64,000 nt of DNA. Source: Micrococcales bacterium 72-143 (lineage in GTDB: Bacteria; Actinomycetota; Actinomycetes; Actinomycetales; Microbacteriaceae). Shown here one piece after another: positions 52,490 to 61,102 of this stretch. Under the pieces are notes generated by a model that saw nothing but the letters and a program-made list of their open reading frames with translations, was not told the origin of the DNA and made no database searches. The stretch covers positions 496,001-560,000 of the forward strand of contig MKVM01000005.1 in the NCBI GenBank assembly GCA_001898835.1, written 5' to 3'. The position numbers were made by a program, and so were the translations under genes. Within the stretch, counting starts at the first letter, position 1. Every line of letters starts with the position of its first letter.

Positions 52490-53436
52490 CGTGCCACCCC
52501 ATCCCGGTCGCGGAACAGCCGCAGCTGCGCGAGCGACAGCACCAGCACGATGAGGGTCAGGATCACGGCGATCGCGGAGCCGTAGCCGAACTCGAGGTCG
52601 CCGAAGGCGAGCCGGTACATGTAGGTCAGCAGCACATCCGTGCGACCCGCAGGCCCGCCCCCGGTCATGAGGTAGACGGAGATGAAGACGTTGAACGCGC
52701 CGATCACGAGCATGACGGTCACGAAGGCCATGGCGGCGCGAATGGCGGGGAGGGTCACCGCGCGGAAGCGCTGCCAGGCGTTCGCGCCGTCGACGGTCGC
52801 CGCCTCCATGAGCGGCTGGGGAACGCCCTGCAGGGCGGCGAGGAAGATCATCATCGACCAGCCGATGCCCTTCCAGACCCCGAGCGCGGAGATCGCGAGC
52901 ATCCCGGTCCAGCGGTCGCCGAGCCAGGAGGTGTCGCCGCCCGTGAGCCCCGTGGAGCCGAGGGCCCAGTTGATGAGGCCCTGGTCGGCGAACAGGAAGC
53001 GGAACAGCAGCGACACGACGACCCAGCTCGTGACGACGGGGAGGTAGTAGAGCACCCGCAGCAGCGGGCGGATGGGGCTGCGCGCGTGCAGCAGCAGGGC
53101 GATGAGCAGGCCCAGAACGATCTGCGGCGGGATCGTCGCGACGAGGTAGAAGGCGGTGTTGCCGAAGGACAGCCAGAAATGCTCGTCGCCGAGGGCGCGG
53201 GCGTAGTTGTCGAGGCCGAGGAACTCGCTCGTCGCGCTGCCGATGATGCGCCAGTCGTAGAGGCTCATCTGCACGGCCTGCACGATCGGGTAGACGACGG
53301 TCACCACGAACAGCACGAAGCCGGGGAACAGGAACAGGTACGGGGTCACCGAGGGCCGTCGGCGGCGGATGCGGGGGCGCGGGGCCGGGGCGGCGGCGTC
53401 GGCCGCCGCCCCGGCTGCGAGGGTGGAGATGCTCAC
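52486..53436 (-). CDS. ABC sugar transporter permease, MalF type
   Basis: 316 aa, six helices after an Arg/Ala-rich cytoplasmic N-terminus, EAA loop QPLMEAATVDGANAWQRFRAVTLPA (about residues 209-233). Overlaps both the binding-protein gene and the MalG-type gene by ATGA. No ATPase gene follows in the operon. Confidence 0.93.
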   Translation of the reverse strand: MSISTLAAGAAADAAAPAPRPRIRRRRPSVTPYLFLFPGFVLFVVTVVYPIVQAVQMSLYDWRIIGSATSEFLGLDNYARALGDEHFWLSFGNTAFYLVATIPPQIVLGLLIALLLHARSPIRPLLRVLYYLPVVTSWVVVSLLFRFLFADQGLINWALGSTGLTGGDTSWLGDRWTGMLAISALGVWKGIGWSMMIFLAALQGVPQPLMEAATVDGANAWQRFRAVTLPAIRAAMAFVTVMLVIGAFNVFISVYLMTGGGPAGRTDVLLTYMYRLAFGDLEFGYGSAIAVILTLIVLVLSLAQLRLFRDRDGVAR

Positions 53437-54704
53437 GAGGCGAGCAGCTCGTCGATCTTCTCGGCCGCGTTCGCCAGCGCCTCCTTGGCGGAGATGGTTC
53501 CTTCGAACGCCGGGACGAGCTCGGTATTGAGGATCGTGTCGACCTCCGAGGCGTTGGGGATCGCGAGCCGGTTGCGCGCGGTCTCCAGCTGCTTCGTGAA
53601 GATCTCGAGCTTCGGGTCGAGGGCGACCTGCTTCTCGCCGAGGGCCGTGATGACGCTCAGCTGCCCGGTCGGCACGAGGGCGAGCTGGAACTCCTCGCTC
53701 TGGGTGAAGCGGATGAACTCCATCGCCTCCTTCTGGTGCTTCGAGCTCGCGGTCAGCACGATGTCCTCACCACCGACGACCGAGATCGAGCCGCCGTCGC
53801 CGGCGGGCACCGGCGAGTACACGGGTGCGAAGTCGGGGAACTGGCCGGCCCAGATGCCCGTCATCCACGGGCCGTCGAGGATGGTCGCGTAGTTGCCGCC
53901 GGGCAGCCCCTCGCTCGTCGAGACGGCGCCCTCGTTGCCGACGATGCCGTTGCCGATCTGTCCGGCCTTGTAGAGGTCGACGAGCATCTGCAGCGTCTTC
54001 ACGTTGGCCGCCGAGTCGAGGTAGCCGCTCGACTTCGTGACGTCCGCGTCGGTGATGTCGCCGCCGCCCGACCAGATCCAGGGCATGAGGTTCCAGGCGC
54101 CGAGACCGCCGTCGGCGAACAGCGTGATGCCCGTGCCGGAGAGCTCGGAAGCCATCTTCTGGAAGTCGGCGAAGGTCGCGGGCGGCTCGGTGCGGCCGGT
54201 CGCCTGGAGGGCCGCCGGATTGCTGATGAGCACCCGCGTGTTGGTGTCGAGCGGGAGGCCGTAGTACTCGCCCTTCCAGAGGTTGGTCGCGAGCACGCCG
54301 GGGTAGGTGGCGTCGGCGAGCTCCTGGAAGTCGTCCATCTCCTTCGAGAGCGGCACGAGCACGCCGAGGTCGGCGAAGCGGGGCACCCAGCCGAGGTCCG
54401 CGCGGACGAGGTCGGGCAGCTCGTCGCCCGCGGCGCTCGTGGTGAGCTTCTGCAGCAGGTCGTCGTAGGGCACGTCGAGGTACTCGACGTGGACGCCCGG
54501 GTGGGCTTTCTCGAAGGCGGGGATGAGGGTCGACTCGAGCACGTCCTGCTGTGCCGAGTTGCCTCCGTTGCCGTACGAGCCCCAGAAGGTGAGGGTGATG
54601 TCGCCACCGCTGTCGCCGCCGTCGCCGGCGCTGCAGCCGGCGGCGATGAGGGCGATGGCCGCGGCCGCGGCGCTGGCCGCGAGGATCCGGGTCGGACGCT
54701 TCAT
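53433..54704 (-). CDS. Extracellular solute-binding lipoprotein (CUT1 ABC importer)
   Basis: 423 aa family-1 binding protein, lipobox ALIAAGC, then a Gly/Asp linker and ITLTFWGSYGNGGNSAQQD. ATG 54704 has AGGAGACT upstream; a longer frame to 54752 is discarded. First gene of the five-gene operon binding protein-MalF-MalG-GH66-GH13, divergent from a ROK regulator. The associated glycosidases point to alpha-1,6-glucans as ligand. Confidence 0.9.
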   Translation of the reverse strand: MKRPTRILAASAAAAAIALIAAGCSAGDGGDSGGDITLTFWGSYGNGGNSAQQDVLESTLIPAFEKAHPGVHVEYLDVPYDDLLQKLTTSAAGDELPDLVRADLGWVPRFADLGVLVPLSKEMDDFQELADATYPGVLATNLWKGEYYGLPLDTNTRVLISNPAALQATGRTEPPATFADFQKMASELSGTGITLFADGGLGAWNLMPWIWSGGGDITDADVTKSSGYLDSAANVKTLQMLVDLYKAGQIGNGIVGNEGAVSTSEGLPGGNYATILDGPWMTGIWAGQFPDFAPVYSPVPAGDGGSISVVGGEDIVLTASSKHQKEAMEFIRFTQSEEFQLALVPTGQLSVITALGEKQVALDPKLEIFTKQLETARNRLAIPNASEVDTILNTELVPAFEGTISAKEALANAAEKIDELLAS

Positions 54705-54855
54705 TGCAGTCTCCTGTCGAAAGGGTTTCCCTCGGTGCGAGGGTCGACGCATCGGAGTTCTTTCTATTCCAAAAGAAACTCTGCGTCAAGTGCGGCGATT
54801 TCGTGCAACAATGACGCACGTTGCTTCAGTACAAGAAATAAAGAGAATGGTTTCG
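54705..54855. promoter_or_regulatory. Divergent promoter with candidate ROK operator
   Basis: AT-rich imperfect dyad at 54756-54780: AGTTCTTTCT, five bases, then AAAAGAAACT; arms match at most positions. It lies about 50 bp upstream of the binding-protein start and is the natural candidate site for the ROK protein encoded rightward. A second AT-rich run (54815-54846) precedes the ROK start. Confidence 0.5.
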
Positions 54856-56001
54856 ATGACGAAGGCGACCTGGACCCCGGATGCGGGCGCGACGCGCGCG
54901 GTCGCCCTCGAGGTGCTCATCAACGGGCCCATCTCACGCAGTGAGATCGCGCGGCGGCTCGAGCTGTCGCCCGGATCCCTCACGCGGCTCAGCACGCCGC
55001 TCATCGACGCAGGCATCCTCGTGGAGGCAGAGGAGCGCGCCGACGGCCGCGCGGGGCGACCGTCCCGGCCGCTCGACATCCTTCCCGACTCGCGTCGCTT
55101 CCTCGGTGCCAAGCTCGCGGGCGACCGCCTCGTCGTCGCCCTCACCGACTTCCGCGCGACGGTGCTCGCATCCGAGGTCGTGGCGCTGCCCGACCACGAG
55201 GTGCCCGCCGTCGTCGCCGCGATCGTCGACTGCGCGGCGCGCCTCGGCGCGGACGCGCCCGGTCTCACCGGCATCGGCGTGGGGGTCGGGGGGCTCGTCG
55301 ACGGCTCGGGGGTCGTCCGCAGCGCGCCCTTCCTCGGCTGGGACGACGTGCCCCTCGCCGAGCTCGTGACCCGCGCGACCGGTGTGCCGACGGTCGTCGA
55401 GAACGACCTCGTCGCCTTCACGGAGTACGAGCACTGGTTCGGCGCCGCGAAAACACTCGAGCGCTTCGCGGTCGTGACCCTCGGCGCCGGCATCGGCTAC
55501 GGGCTCGTCGTGCACGACCGCATCGTGCAGGCCGACGACGCCGGCCTCGGCCTCGTCGGGCACTGGCCGCTCGACCCCTTCGGGCCGGTGTGCGTCGCCG
55601 GGCACCGGGGCTGCGCGCGCAGCGTGCTGACGACGGATGCGGTGGTGACCGCCGCATCCGCCGCCCTCGGCCGCGAGCTCGGCTACGACGAGGTCATGCG
55701 GCTCGCCGCGCTCGGCGACCCCGGCGCGCGCCGCGTGGTCGACGACGCCGCCCGGGGACTCGGCCGGCTCATCGCGGCGATCGCCAACCTCACGATGCCG
55801 GAGCTCGTCGTGCTGGGCGGCGAGGGCGTCCAGCTGGCCGAGATCGGCGCCGCCGCCGTGCGCGAAGGCATCGCCGCCGACCGGGATCCGCGTGCGGCCC
55901 AGGTCGAGCTCGTGACCACGAGCGGCGATGACACCGAGTGGTGCCGCGGCGCCGCGGTCATCGCCATCCAGGAGTACGTGGCGGCCCGGGGATCACGTTA
56001 G
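54856..56001 (+). CDS. ROK family transcriptional regulator
   Basis: 381 aa. The N-terminal winged HTH (INGPISRSEIARRLELSPGSLTRLS) is followed by a ROK sugar-kinase-like domain (GIGVGVGGLVD; ENDLVAFTEYEHWFG; VTLGAGIGYGLV). The ROK zinc motif is CVAGHRGCARSV, keeping the G-H-x-G-C pattern with one fewer Cys than classic CxCGxxGC. ATG 54856 is preferred over 54847 because AAGAGA lies at a better distance. Likely a sugar-responsive repressor of the divergent importer/GH66/GH13 operon. Confidence 0.9.
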   Translation: MTKATWTPDAGATRAVALEVLINGPISRSEIARRLELSPGSLTRLSTPLIDAGILVEAEERADGRAGRPSRPLDILPDSRRFLGAKLAGDRLVVALTDFRATVLASEVVALPDHEVPAVVAAIVDCAARLGADAPGLTGIGVGVGGLVDGSGVVRSAPFLGWDDVPLAELVTRATGVPTVVENDLVAFTEYEHWFGAAKTLERFAVVTLGAGIGYGLVVHDRIVQADDAGLGLVGHWPLDPFGPVCVAGHRGCARSVLTTDAVVTAASAALGRELGYDEVMRLAALGDPGARRVVDDAARGLGRLIAAIANLTMPELVVLGGEGVQLAEIGAAAVREGIAADRDPRAAQVELVTTSGDDTEWCRGAAVIAIQEYVAARGSR

Positions 56002-56033
56002 CCCGGCGCCGCCGCGCGTGCCATGCTCGAGGT

Positions 56034-56702
56034 GTGTCCGCCGACGAGCTGAGCAGCGACGAGCTCCGCCGACGCGCCCCCTTCCGGGTCGAACGCGTGG
56101 GCGCCTTCGTCGACGCCGTCGTCGCGATCGCCATGACGCTGCTCATCCTGCCCCTCATGGAGAGCGTCGGCGAGGTCGCGGATGCGGGCGAGGACACCCT
56201 GCACTGGCTCGCCGAGCACGACCAGCAGCTCGTGAGCTTCGTCATCAGCTTCGTGATCATCGCGATGTTCTGGATGATCCATCACCGGATGTTCGCGTCC
56301 GTCGAGGGCGTCACGACGCCGCTCATGTGGATTCTCGCGGGCTGGCTGCTGACGATCGTGTGGCTGCCCGTCGCGACCGCGATCTCCGGCGCGATGGACG
56401 GCGACGACGCCTGGGCGAAGGTCCTCTACATCGGCAGCATGATCGCCACCTCGCTGTTCTCGCTCGCGATCCGGCTCTACCTGCGGCAGCATCCGGCGCT
56501 GCACCGGCTCCCCGCCGACTCGCTCACCCCGGGGATCGTGGCCGATCTCACGACGGCGCTCCTGTTCGCGCTCGCCCTGACGCTCTCGCTCACCGTCCCG
56601 GACATCGGCTACTACGCGATGTTCGTCATGCTGCTCGGGCCCTTCGCCCAGGGCCTCGTGCTGCGGCTGATGCGCGGAGGGGCCGCGCGCCGGCACGGCT
56701 GA
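56034..56702 (+). CDS. TMEM175-like (DUF1211) membrane protein
   Basis: 222 aa with about six transmembrane helices. The first helix carries RVGAFVDAVVAIAMTLLILPL, corresponding to the FSD motif helix of bacterial TMEM175 potassium channels, here with FVDAV in place of FSDAV. FWMIHHRMF is another family-typical segment. GTG 56034 is in frame; no strong ribosome site. Possible potassium-permeable channel; Ser-to-Val at the filter-helix motif may matter. Confidence 0.8.
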   Translation: MSADELSSDELRRRAPFRVERVGAFVDAVVAIAMTLLILPLMESVGEVADAGEDTLHWLAEHDQQLVSFVISFVIIAMFWMIHHRMFASVEGVTTPLMWILAGWLLTIVWLPVATAISGAMDGDDAWAKVLYIGSMIATSLFSLAIRLYLRQHPALHRLPADSLTPGIVADLTTALLFALALTLSLTVPDIGYYAMFVMLLGPFAQGLVLRLMRGGAARRHG

Positions 56703-56719
56703 GCAGGGCACCGCCGCCG

Positions 56720-56791
56720 CTCCGCCGCCAGGATTCGAACCTGGACTGTACGGCTCCAAAGGCCGACGTGCTGCCGTTACACCACAGCGGA
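56720..56791 (-). tRNA. tRNA-Gln (anticodon TTG)
   Basis: 72 nt cloverleaf read on the minus strand: 7-bp acceptor TCCGCTG/CGGCGGA, anticodon loop CTTTGGA giving TTG, and T-arm with GGTTCGAATCC. The discriminator is G, as in tRNA-Gln. CCA is not encoded. No integrase gene or att repeat is seen beside it. Confidence 0.95.
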
Positions 56792-56852
56792 TCGCGCGAT
56801 GCGCCCGACAAGTCTGGCAGACGGGGCCTCGGCCGACGGGCCGCGGGGTCGC

Positions 56853-57809
56853 TCAGGCGCCCGGCACGACGGTGTCGAGGAACAGCCCCGCCACCCGTTC
56901 GGCGTCGACACCGAGCGCGACGTCGACGGTCGCCCACTCGGTCGTGAGGCCGTGCGCCGCGTCCTCGCCGGGATGCTCGCGCCGGTCGACGACCGTCTGC
57001 CCGCGCCCGTAGCCGGCCAGCTCCACCCGCACCGGCAGCCGCTCGACGCGGAGGGCGTCCGGAACCACCAGACTGCAGACGGCACCCGCGTCGCCGATCC
57101 AGCCGAGGTAGTCGCCGGGCGTGCCGTCGGGGGCGGCGATGCGATGGTCGAGCAGCCACCCGACCGCCGAGGGGAGCGGCTCGACGGATGCGGCGAGCGC
57201 CTGCGCCCGCTCGCGCGGCACCGCGACGTGGTTGAACACGTCGAGGCCGTACATGAACAGCGGAACCCCCGAGCCGAGCACGACCGACGCCGCCTCCGGG
57301 TCGTGCCACACGTTGAACTCGGCGAGCGCCGTCGCGTTGCCGACACCCGCCGAGCCGCCCATGAACACGATGCGCGCGAGGTTCGCGGCGACCTCCGGAT
57401 GCAGGCGCAGCAGCAGGGCGAGGTTCGTCTGCGGGGCGAGCGCCACGAGCGTCACGGGCTCGGGATGCGCGAGGATCGTGCGCCGCAGGAACTCCACCGC
57501 GTGCTCCGGCTCCGCCCGGCGATCCGCGGGCGGCAGCACGACCCCCGCGAGACCGTCGGCACCGTGCACGTGGCCCGCGTCGCGCGCCGGCTCGATGAGC
57601 GGCCGGCTCGCACCCGCGGCGACCGGCACATCCGTCGCGCCCGCGAGGGCGAGCACGCGCAGGGTGTTGTCGACGACGCGCTCGAGGCTCGCGTTGCCGG
57701 CGACGCAGCTCACCCCGATGAGGTCGAGCTCGGGGTGGGCGGCCGCGAACAGCAGCGCGAGGGCGTCGTCGACGCCCGTGTCGACGTCGAGGATGACGGG
57801 GATGGCCAT
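56853..57809 (-). CDS. Nucleoside hydrolase (inosine/uridine-preferring family)
   Basis: 318 aa. The calcium-binding signature DVDTGVDDALAL (residues 8-19) is intact; VALAPQTNLALLL and FMGGSAGVGN are typical, as is EFNVWHDPEAA with the late metal Asp. Cytoplasmic purine/pyrimidine nucleoside salvage. Start ATG 57809 faces the divergent MarR gene with only 37 bp between. Confidence 0.93.
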   Translation of the reverse strand: MAIPVILDVDTGVDDALALLFAAAHPELDLIGVSCVAGNASLERVVDNTLRVLALAGATDVPVAAGASRPLIEPARDAGHVHGADGLAGVVLPPADRRAEPEHAVEFLRRTILAHPEPVTLVALAPQTNLALLLRLHPEVAANLARIVFMGGSAGVGNATALAEFNVWHDPEAASVVLGSGVPLFMYGLDVFNHVAVPRERAQALAASVEPLPSAVGWLLDHRIAAPDGTPGDYLGWIGDAGAVCSLVVPDALRVERLPVRVELAGYGRGQTVVDRREHPGEDAAHGLTTEWATVDVALGVDAERVAGLFLDTVVPGA

Positions 57810-57846
57810 GCCCCCATCCTGCCGGGACGTGCACCAAGATGGGTTC

Positions 57847-58338
57847 ATGCCCGAGAAGGACGAAGTCGACCGGATCGTGGCCGCGTGGCAGCACGCGCAT
57901 CCGGAGCTCGACTTCTCGCCGCTGCAGGTGCTCTCGCGGGTCGCGCGTCTCGCGAAGCACCTCGACCGCGCCCGACGCGACGCCTTCGCGAGCTCGGGCC
58001 TCGAGCCGTGGGAGTTCGACGTGCTCGCGGCGCTGCGCCGGGAGGGCGCGCCCTTCCAGTCGAGCCCGAAGGCGCTGCTGCAGCAGACCCTCGTGTCGAG
58101 CGGCACGATGACGAACCGCATCGACCGGCTCGTCGAGCGCGGCTTCGTCGAACGGCGCACCGACCCCCACGACGGCCGCGGCGTGCAGGTGGCGATGACG
58201 GATGCCGGGGTCGCCGCCGTCGACGGCGCCATGGGCGAGCTCGTCGAGCGCGAGGCGGAGCTGCTCGGCGCGCTCTCCTCCGCCGATCAGGAGCGGCTCG
58301 CGGGGCTGCTGCGGAAGCTCATCCTCGACTTCGACTGA
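57847..58338 (+). CDS. MarR family transcriptional regulator
   Basis: 163 aa winged-helix regulator. Core: FDVLAALRREG, LVSSGTMTNRIDRLVERGFV (recognition helix) and RRTDPHDGRGVQVAMTDAG (wing), all standard. It is divergent from the nucleoside hydrolase with a 37-bp gap, so it may regulate both itself and that gene; leaderless transcription is likely given the short spacer. Effector unknown. Confidence 0.92.
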   Translation: MPEKDEVDRIVAAWQHAHPELDFSPLQVLSRVARLAKHLDRARRDAFASSGLEPWEFDVLAALRREGAPFQSSPKALLQQTLVSSGTMTNRIDRLVERGFVERRTDPHDGRGVQVAMTDAGVAAVDGAMGELVEREAELLGALSSADQERLAGLLRKLILDFD

Positions 58339-58344
58339 GCGGGC

Positions 58345-59184
58345 TCACTGGCCGAAGCGGCACCACTCGGCGACCCAGGTCAGCACCCGTGCCTTCAGCT
58401 CGGGCGGCATGGGCAGCTCGATCGTGCCCGCGCGCGGCTCCTCGACCTCGATCGTGAAGATCGTGCCGCGCTTGTCCTCCTGCACGACGTGCGGGTCGCA
58501 GCGCTGCGGCACGAGCGGCACGTCCACCTCGACGGCCGCCGACGCGGCGTCGAGCGCGAGGTCGAGGCCCCAGCGGTCGCCGCCCTTGGGGGCGAACTGC
58601 AGCAGGTTGGTGGACTGGATGCCGGCCAGCAGCACGGGGTCGCCGCCGCCCGTCGGGGTGACGGTCAGGGTCGCGTGTGCGGGCTCCCCCGGCGGCGACG
58701 GGGCGAACGCCGTCCAGGCGAGCTCGGCCGTGCGCGACACCTCGGCGAGCAGGCACTCGCGCTCGTGCAGGCCGAGCGTGAAGTCGTCGGCCGTCGTCAG
58801 GTCGCTCGCGAGCTCGCCGCCGCCCGCCAGCTCGAAGACGAGGGTGCGGCGCAGCTTCAGCCCCGGGGCGCACACGACATCCGGGAGGGCGAACCGGAGG
58901 TCGACCGTCTCGCCGGCCGCGAGCCGCACCTCCCCCTCGATGTCGGCGGAGGCCGCGAACCGCGTGTCCTCGACCCGCACCCCCGCGAACGCGAACGCCG
59001 CGTCGGAGCCGTTGTGCACGCGCACCTCCGCCACCCGGTCCGCCACGTCCGAGCGCTGCTGCACGAGGGACGCGGTGACCCCGTCGGGCGGGGCGGGGGC
59101 CGCGGCGCATCCCGCGAGCGTCGGAGCGAGCACGAGGCAGAGCGTGCCGAGCGCAGCCAGCCCGCCTCGCCATCCACGTCCCAC
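58345..59184 (-). CDS. Hypothetical lipoprotein
   Basis: 279 aa. Lipobox APTLAGC near residue 25 gives a lipid-anchored secreted protein. The mature part is rich in beta strands with two apparent repeats and scattered Cys (CAPGLKLRR, HERECLLA, PQRCDPHV, EWCRFGQ). Convergent with the MarR gene (6-bp gap) and divergent from the P450. No known family recognised. Confidence 0.75.
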   Translation of the reverse strand: MGRGWRGGLAALGTLCLVLAPTLAGCAAAPAPPDGVTASLVQQRSDVADRVAEVRVHNGSDAAFAFAGVRVEDTRFAASADIEGEVRLAAGETVDLRFALPDVVCAPGLKLRRTLVFELAGGGELASDLTTADDFTLGLHERECLLAEVSRTAELAWTAFAPSPPGEPAHATLTVTPTGGGDPVLLAGIQSTNLLQFAPKGGDRWGLDLALDAASAAVEVDVPLVPQRCDPHVVQEDKRGTIFTIEVEEPRAGTIELPMPPELKARVLTWVAEWCRFGQ

Positions 59185-59239
59185 GGGGGCAGGATAGCGA
59201 GATCGTCCCGCCCGGGCGGCACCTGGCTAGGCTGGCCGC

Positions 59240-60484
59240 GTGCCCGTCGCCGCCGAACAGGATGCCGCCCCGCGCGAGCGCCGCATCCGCCTCATCGCCG
59301 ACGGCGTCGGCTCGGACGCCGCCGCCCACGAGCACCGGCTGCTGCGCGCGGCGCGTCCGGCGCTGCCCGTGCTCAACTGGCTCGGGCAGTTCGCGCGGCC
59401 GATCATGCGCGTGCCGTTCCTCGGCTGGATCACCTCCGACCCGATCGTCGCGCGGCAGCTGCTCAACGACCCGGTGCACCTCACGCTGCTGTCGGAGGGC
59501 GGCGTGGGGCACCTCTGGGCGCAGATCCTCGGCGACTGGGTGTACGAGCTCTTCGACGGGCCGGGCCACCACGACCTCCGCACCCGCAGCAAGGAGCTCT
59601 TCACCGAGCGCACCTCGGCCGCGTTCGTGGAGCACGCCTGGGGGCGGCGGCTCGCCGAGGCGCGCGCCGCGTTCGAGGCGGGCGAGCCGCTCGACCTCGC
59701 CGACCTCTCGCGCATCCTCGTGGGGCGGATGGTGACGCAGCTGCTCGGCCTGCCGGTGGACGAGGGGCGCGGCGACGACACCTACCGCGACATCTTCGCA
59801 ACCGGCGAGCGGCTCGCGTCGATCGCCCTCGGCACGACCGCCGACACCGAGCTGAGCCCTGAGAAGATCGCGCTCGCGCGCGGCATCGTCGACGAGCTGA
59901 CCGCCCACATCGATGCGGTGTTCCCGAGCGCCGACCCCGACACGGTCATCGGCCGCTGTCGCGAGCTCGGCCTCAGCCTGCGCGAGACGAAGGGTCTCTC
60001 GACGCTGCTCATGGTCGCCGGCACCGAGACCGCGGCCTCGGCGATGGCCCGGATGGCGGCGATCCTGTACGACTCGGGCGAGCTGCCGCGGCTCCTCGCA
60101 CACCCGGAGCACCGCGACGACACCGTGCGCGAGGCGCTGCGCGTGACGAGCCCCGCGCCGCTCATCGGCCGCTCGGTGCTCTCGGACGTGGAGGTCGCGG
60201 GGCGTACCCTGCGCGCGGGCGAGCGCGTGATGGTGCTGACCTGGACCGCCAACAACGTCGCGGGCGCCTTCAAGGTGGACCGCCCCTACCTGCCGCACAA
60301 CCGGCAGCTGTGGTTCGGGGCGGGGCGTCATCTGTGCCTCGGCGGGCCGCTCGCGCGCGCCGAGCTGTCGGCGGTCCTCGAGCTGCTGGTGGGCGATGGA
60401 CGCCCCTACCGCGTGGTGTCGCGGCGCTACGGGCGGCGGGTGCTCATCCCGGCGTACGCCTCGCTCGTGGTGCAGAAGGCCTGA
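59240..60484 (+). CDS. Cytochrome P450
   Basis: 414 aa. Heme-ligand motif WFGAGRHLCLGG (Cys about 356), I-helix AGTETAA supplying the oxygen-activation Thr, and ExxR as EALR in the K-helix. Length and absence of a membrane anchor fit soluble bacterial class I P450s, which need separate ferredoxin and reductase; none is adjacent. GTG 59240 is the start. A second P450 begins beyond the right edge (63653-64000). Substrate unknown. Confidence 0.93.
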   Translation: MPVAAEQDAAPRERRIRLIADGVGSDAAAHEHRLLRAARPALPVLNWLGQFARPIMRVPFLGWITSDPIVARQLLNDPVHLTLLSEGGVGHLWAQILGDWVYELFDGPGHHDLRTRSKELFTERTSAAFVEHAWGRRLAEARAAFEAGEPLDLADLSRILVGRMVTQLLGLPVDEGRGDDTYRDIFATGERLASIALGTTADTELSPEKIALARGIVDELTAHIDAVFPSADPDTVIGRCRELGLSLRETKGLSTLLMVAGTETAASAMARMAAILYDSGELPRLLAHPEHRDDTVREALRVTSPAPLIGRSVLSDVEVAGRTLRAGERVMVLTWTANNVAGAFKVDRPYLPHNRQLWFGAGRHLCLGGPLARAELSAVLELLVGDGRPYRVVSRRYGRRVLIPAYASLVVQKA

Positions 60485-60600
60485 AGCGCCCCCTCCACAG
60501 CTCGCGGGGGTGACGGTGTTCCACAGATTCGGGTGCGCTACTTCTGCGACGCCCGTTCCCCGGGCACAATCGAACGCGACGACCACACGAGGAGGTGCCG

Positions 60601-61074
60601 ATGTCCGCTGAAACGCTCACCACGCTCATCAGCGGCGCAACCCTGCTTGCGACGGTCGTCGCCGGGTTCGGGTGGATGATCCAGCGCATGGACGCCGTCG
60701 AGCGGCGCCTCACCGAACGGATCGACGGGGTGGATGCCGCGTCGCGTGCGCGCGATGCGGCCCTCGAAGCGAGCTTCACCGCGCGGATCGGCGACGCCGA
60801 GGCGAAGACCGCGAGTCGTTTCGACGCGTTCGACACCAGGTTCAGCGAGCGCATCGAGGCACTCGAAACCAAACTCACCGAACGGATCGACGGCGTCGAA
60901 ACCAAACTCACCGAACGGATCGACACCGTCGAAACCAAACTCACCGAACGGATCGACAGCGTCGAGCAGCGGCTCAGCGACCGCATCGACGCGATGGGGC
61001 ACCAACTCGTGGAGGTGAAGATCGCGATCGCGCGGCTGGAGGGGCCACCGCCGCGCTTCCTCACCGCGCACTGA
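60601..61074 (+). CDS. Membrane-anchored hendecad coiled-coil protein
   Basis: 157 aa: an N-terminal transmembrane helix (TLISGATLLATVVAGFGWM), then a long coiled coil. Residues about 89-121 are three tandem 11-residue repeats (ETKLTERIDGV and variants), a hendecad pattern with weaker copies on both sides. ATG 60601 has GAGGAGG upstream. The protein would project a rigid rod from the membrane, oligomerising with itself or a partner. No family identified. Confidence 0.75.
   Translation: MSAETLTTLISGATLLATVVAGFGWMIQRMDAVERRLTERIDGVDAASRARDAALEASFTARIGDAEAKTASRFDAFDTRFSERIEALETKLTERIDGVETKLTERIDTVETKLTERIDSVEQRLSDRIDAMGHQLVEVKIAIARLEGPPPRFLTAH
60865..60963 (+). repeat. Three tandem 33-bp coding repeats
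   Basis: Units start at 60865, 60898 and 60931 and are nearly identical at DNA level (differences at GGC/ACC/AGC codons near the end). Each encodes 11 residues of the coiled coil. The near identity indicates recent duplication or gene conversion. Confidence 0.9.
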
Positions 61075-61102
61075 CGTTCGCGGAATCAGGCTGCGGCCCG
61101 CG

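Noticed and set aside
51624..52502. N-terminal extension of the GH66 frame to 840 codons
   Set aside because: The extension is antisense-free but lies out of frame over the MalG permease gene; the ATG overlapping the permease stop gives the family-like N-terminus.
56720..56791. tRNA-Gln as an integration site
   Set aside because: No integrase gene and no direct repeat of the tRNA 3' end noticed nearby, so no support for an att site.
60865..60963. Tandem repeats considered as a CRISPR array
   Set aside because: The units are contiguous without spacers and encode 11-residue coiled-coil repeats in frame. No CRISPR array seen in the window.
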